Positions 62,677 to 64,000 of a DNA stretch of 64,000 nucleotides are shown here, piece after piece. The notes below the pieces were generated by a model. The model was not told where the DNA came from, made no database searches, and saw only the letters and a program-made list of their open reading frames with translations. The translations under genes and the position numbers were made by a program. Location of the stretch: assembly GCF_018614035.1 (NCBI RefSeq), contig NZ_JAGGPA010000023.1, positions 1 to 64,000 on the forward strand, given 5' to 3'. Numbering within the stretch: the stretch's first letter is position 1; each line of letters begins with the position of its first letter. The DNA comes from Streptomyces sp. ISL-96 (lineage in GTDB: Bacteria; Actinomycetota; Actinomycetes; Streptomycetales; Streptomycetaceae).

Positions 62677-64000
62677 GCATCACCTCCCGGTGCAGTTGTT
62701 GAGGCAAGCAGTTCGGCGCACTTCTCCCCGACCATCAGGACCCCGATCATCGGGTTCACTGCGGGCATCGTCGGGAAGACGGACGCGTCGGCGATACGGA
62801 TGCCTTCGAGGCCACGGATTTTCAAGTCCGGTGTAACTACGGCGAGTTCGTCGGACGAGGCGCCCATCCGGCAGGTCCCCGCCGGGTGGTACACGGTGTG
62901 CGCGACCTTGCGGGCGTACTCGCTGATGTCCTCGTCGGTGGTGACGTCGGGTCCGGGGCAGACCTCGCGCTTGAGCCACTTGGCCAGCGGTTCGGCCTTG
63001 GCGATCTCGCGGGCGATGCGGATGCCGTCGACGAGCGTACGGCCGTCGTAGTCCTCGGGGTCGGTGAAGTAACGGAAATCCAACGAGGGCTTGACAGCCG
63101 GATCGGCGCTGGTCAGGAAGAGCCGGCCGCGGCTGCGCGGCTTGGGGATGTTCGGGGTCATCGACACGCCGTGCGCGGGGCGCTCGTACCCGAGCCGTTC
63201 CGGATTGTCCGTGAACGGAATCTGATAAAAGTGGAACATCAGGTCGGGCCCGCGGCTCTCCGGGTCCCTTCGCACGAACAGCCCCGCGTCCGAGTCCATG
63301 GCCGAGTTCTCGGGGATCGGCCCGTCCGTCTCCCAGACGATGACCGACTCGGGATGGTCGAGCAGGTTCTCGCCCACGCCGGGCAGGTCGAGCACGACGG
63401 GAATCCCGAGCGCTTCGAGGTCGGCCTTCGGACCGATGCCGGAGTGCATCAGCAGCCGCGGCGTGTCCACGGCGCCGGCGCACACCAGCACTTCGCGGCT
63501 CGCCTCGACGAGAACCTCTTCCCCGTCCTTGGTCCGGACCCGGACACCGGTCGCCCGCGTCCCTTCCAGCTCCAGCTTGTACGCCCAGCTCTCCAGCATG
63601 ATGTGGAGGTTCGGCCGGTCGAGGAAGGGGTGCAGGTACGCGACGGACGCGGACGAGCGCTTGTTGTTCTCGGGGTGGTAGGCGAGGTCGAAGAAGCCGA
63701 CACCCTCGTGGAACGGCTCCTTGTTGAACCCTTCCACGCGCGGTACGCCGATGGCGTCCTGCGCCGCGTCGACGAAGTCGCGGGCGATGGCGTTCCGGTC
63801 CTTCTCGTCGACCGGCACGATGTTGTTGCGAAGCTTGTGGAAGTACGGCCCCATGGCCGCGGCGTCCCACCCCTCGGCCCCGGCGGCCGCCCACTCGTCC
63901 CAGTCGGACGGCAGGGGCTGGAAGGCGATGAGGGTGTTGTGCGAGGAACAGCCGCCCAGGACGCGGGCGCGGCTGTGCCGGATGTGGGAGTTGCCGCGCG
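62673..64000 (-). CDS. GMC oxidoreductase, choline-dehydrogenase-like (5' end beyond window)
   Basis: About 442 C-terminal residues are visible; the 5' end is beyond position 64000. [18 protein letters not shown] (the GMC signature 1 region) opens it, then [35 protein letters not shown] (signature 2) and HPAGTCRMG (active-site His). It likely oxidises choline toward betaine aldehyde with FAD. The gene is coupled to the betaine transporter ATPase, so the operon couples synthesis with uptake of the osmoprotectant. Confidence 0.92.
   Translation of the reverse strand, partial: RGNSHIRHSRARVLGGCSSHNTLIAFQPLPSDWDEWAAAGAEGWDAAAMGPYFHKLRNNIVPVDEKDRNAIARDFVDAAQDAIGVPRVEGFNKEPFHEGVGFFDLAYHPENNKRSSASVAYLHPFLDRPNLHIMLESWAYKLELEGTRATGVRVRTKDGEEVLVEASREVLVCAGAVDTPRLLMHSGIGPKADLEALGIPVVLDLPGVGENLLDHPESVIVWETDGPIPENSAMDSDAGLFVRRDPESRGPDLMFHFYQIPFTDNPERLGYERPAHGVSMTPNIPKPRSRGRLFLTSADPAVKPSLDFRYFTDPEDYDGRTLVDGIRIAREIAKAEPLAKWLKREVCPGPDVTTDEDISEYARKVAHTVYHPAGTCRMGASSDELAVVTPDLKIRGLEGIRIADASVFPTMPAVNPMIGVLMVGEKCAELLASTTAPGGDA

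Overview
The window looks like a chromosomal piece of a Streptomyces or close relative. The evidence is the very high GC with strong third-position bias (which creates many long antisense shadow frames), GTG/TTG starts, TGATG/GTGA overlaps, and typical families: XRE/DUF5753 regulators with DUF397 or DUF6879 partners, DUF4328, a SCO4848-type membrane protein and a MocR-AhpD pair. All calls come from reading the sequence and from memory of protein families; no search was run.

Layout. 1-11 kb: the N-terminal part of a secreted DNRLRE/RHS-type protein (cut by the window edge), then an MmpS-like protein coupled to a secreted peptidoglycan amidase, a second paralogous amidase, a lipoprotein and three poorly known genes. 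11-17.2 kb: a secreted GH20 hexosaminidase, an OHCU-decarboxylase-like gene and the sdhCDAB succinate dehydrogenase operon with a strong terminator. 17.2-21.1 kb: a scrap zone with an antitoxin next to a decayed toxin, an AsnC-like C-terminal remnant, an SMP-30 protein, an HTH regulator, and then an IS200/IS605 remnant joined to two gene fragments.

21.2-26.8 kb is the most distinctive region. It is a compact accessory island holding a TPR-type XRE regulator, a resolvase-like protein, three tiny coupled genes and a RiPP cassette: an ATP-grasp-target precursor (tgmA), an ATP-grasp peptide ligase (tgmB) and a PIMT-like methyltransferase (tgmC). The expected product is a graspetide/imiditide-like peptide with side-chain ester links and possibly an aspartimide. 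A frameshifted small gene, a zinc-ribbon protein and a terminator close the island.

26.8-34.3 kb: MFS efflux pump and MarR repressor, a TetR-regulated DoxX-like/DCC pair with two palindromic operators, an oligopeptide-type binding protein and a metallophosphoesterase. 34.4-41.1 kb: a DD-carboxypeptidase, YihY, and a full set for polyprenyl-phosphoryl arabinose (GtrA, DPPR synthase, PAP2 phosphatase, DprE1, DprE2). 41.1-53.3 kb: 2H phosphoesterase, trpS, an ECF sigma factor with a membrane partner and two matching promoters, glyA behind a ZTP riboswitch, rocD, an ATP-grasp glutathionylspermidine-synthase-like protein with a lipoprotein, an EamA transporter, and MocR/AhpD.

53.3-58.5 kb: two regulatory modules of XRE/DUF5753 with DUF397 or DUF6879 partners, one facing an RsbW-type ATPase, plus a decayed DsbA gene. 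58.5-64 kb: a betaine operon (GMC oxidoreductase, ProV-like ATPase, double-length ProW-like permease, ProX-like lipoprotein) running off the right edge. Core metabolism alternates with accessory patches; the scrap zone, RiPP island and XRE modules carry the signs of gene flow and decay.
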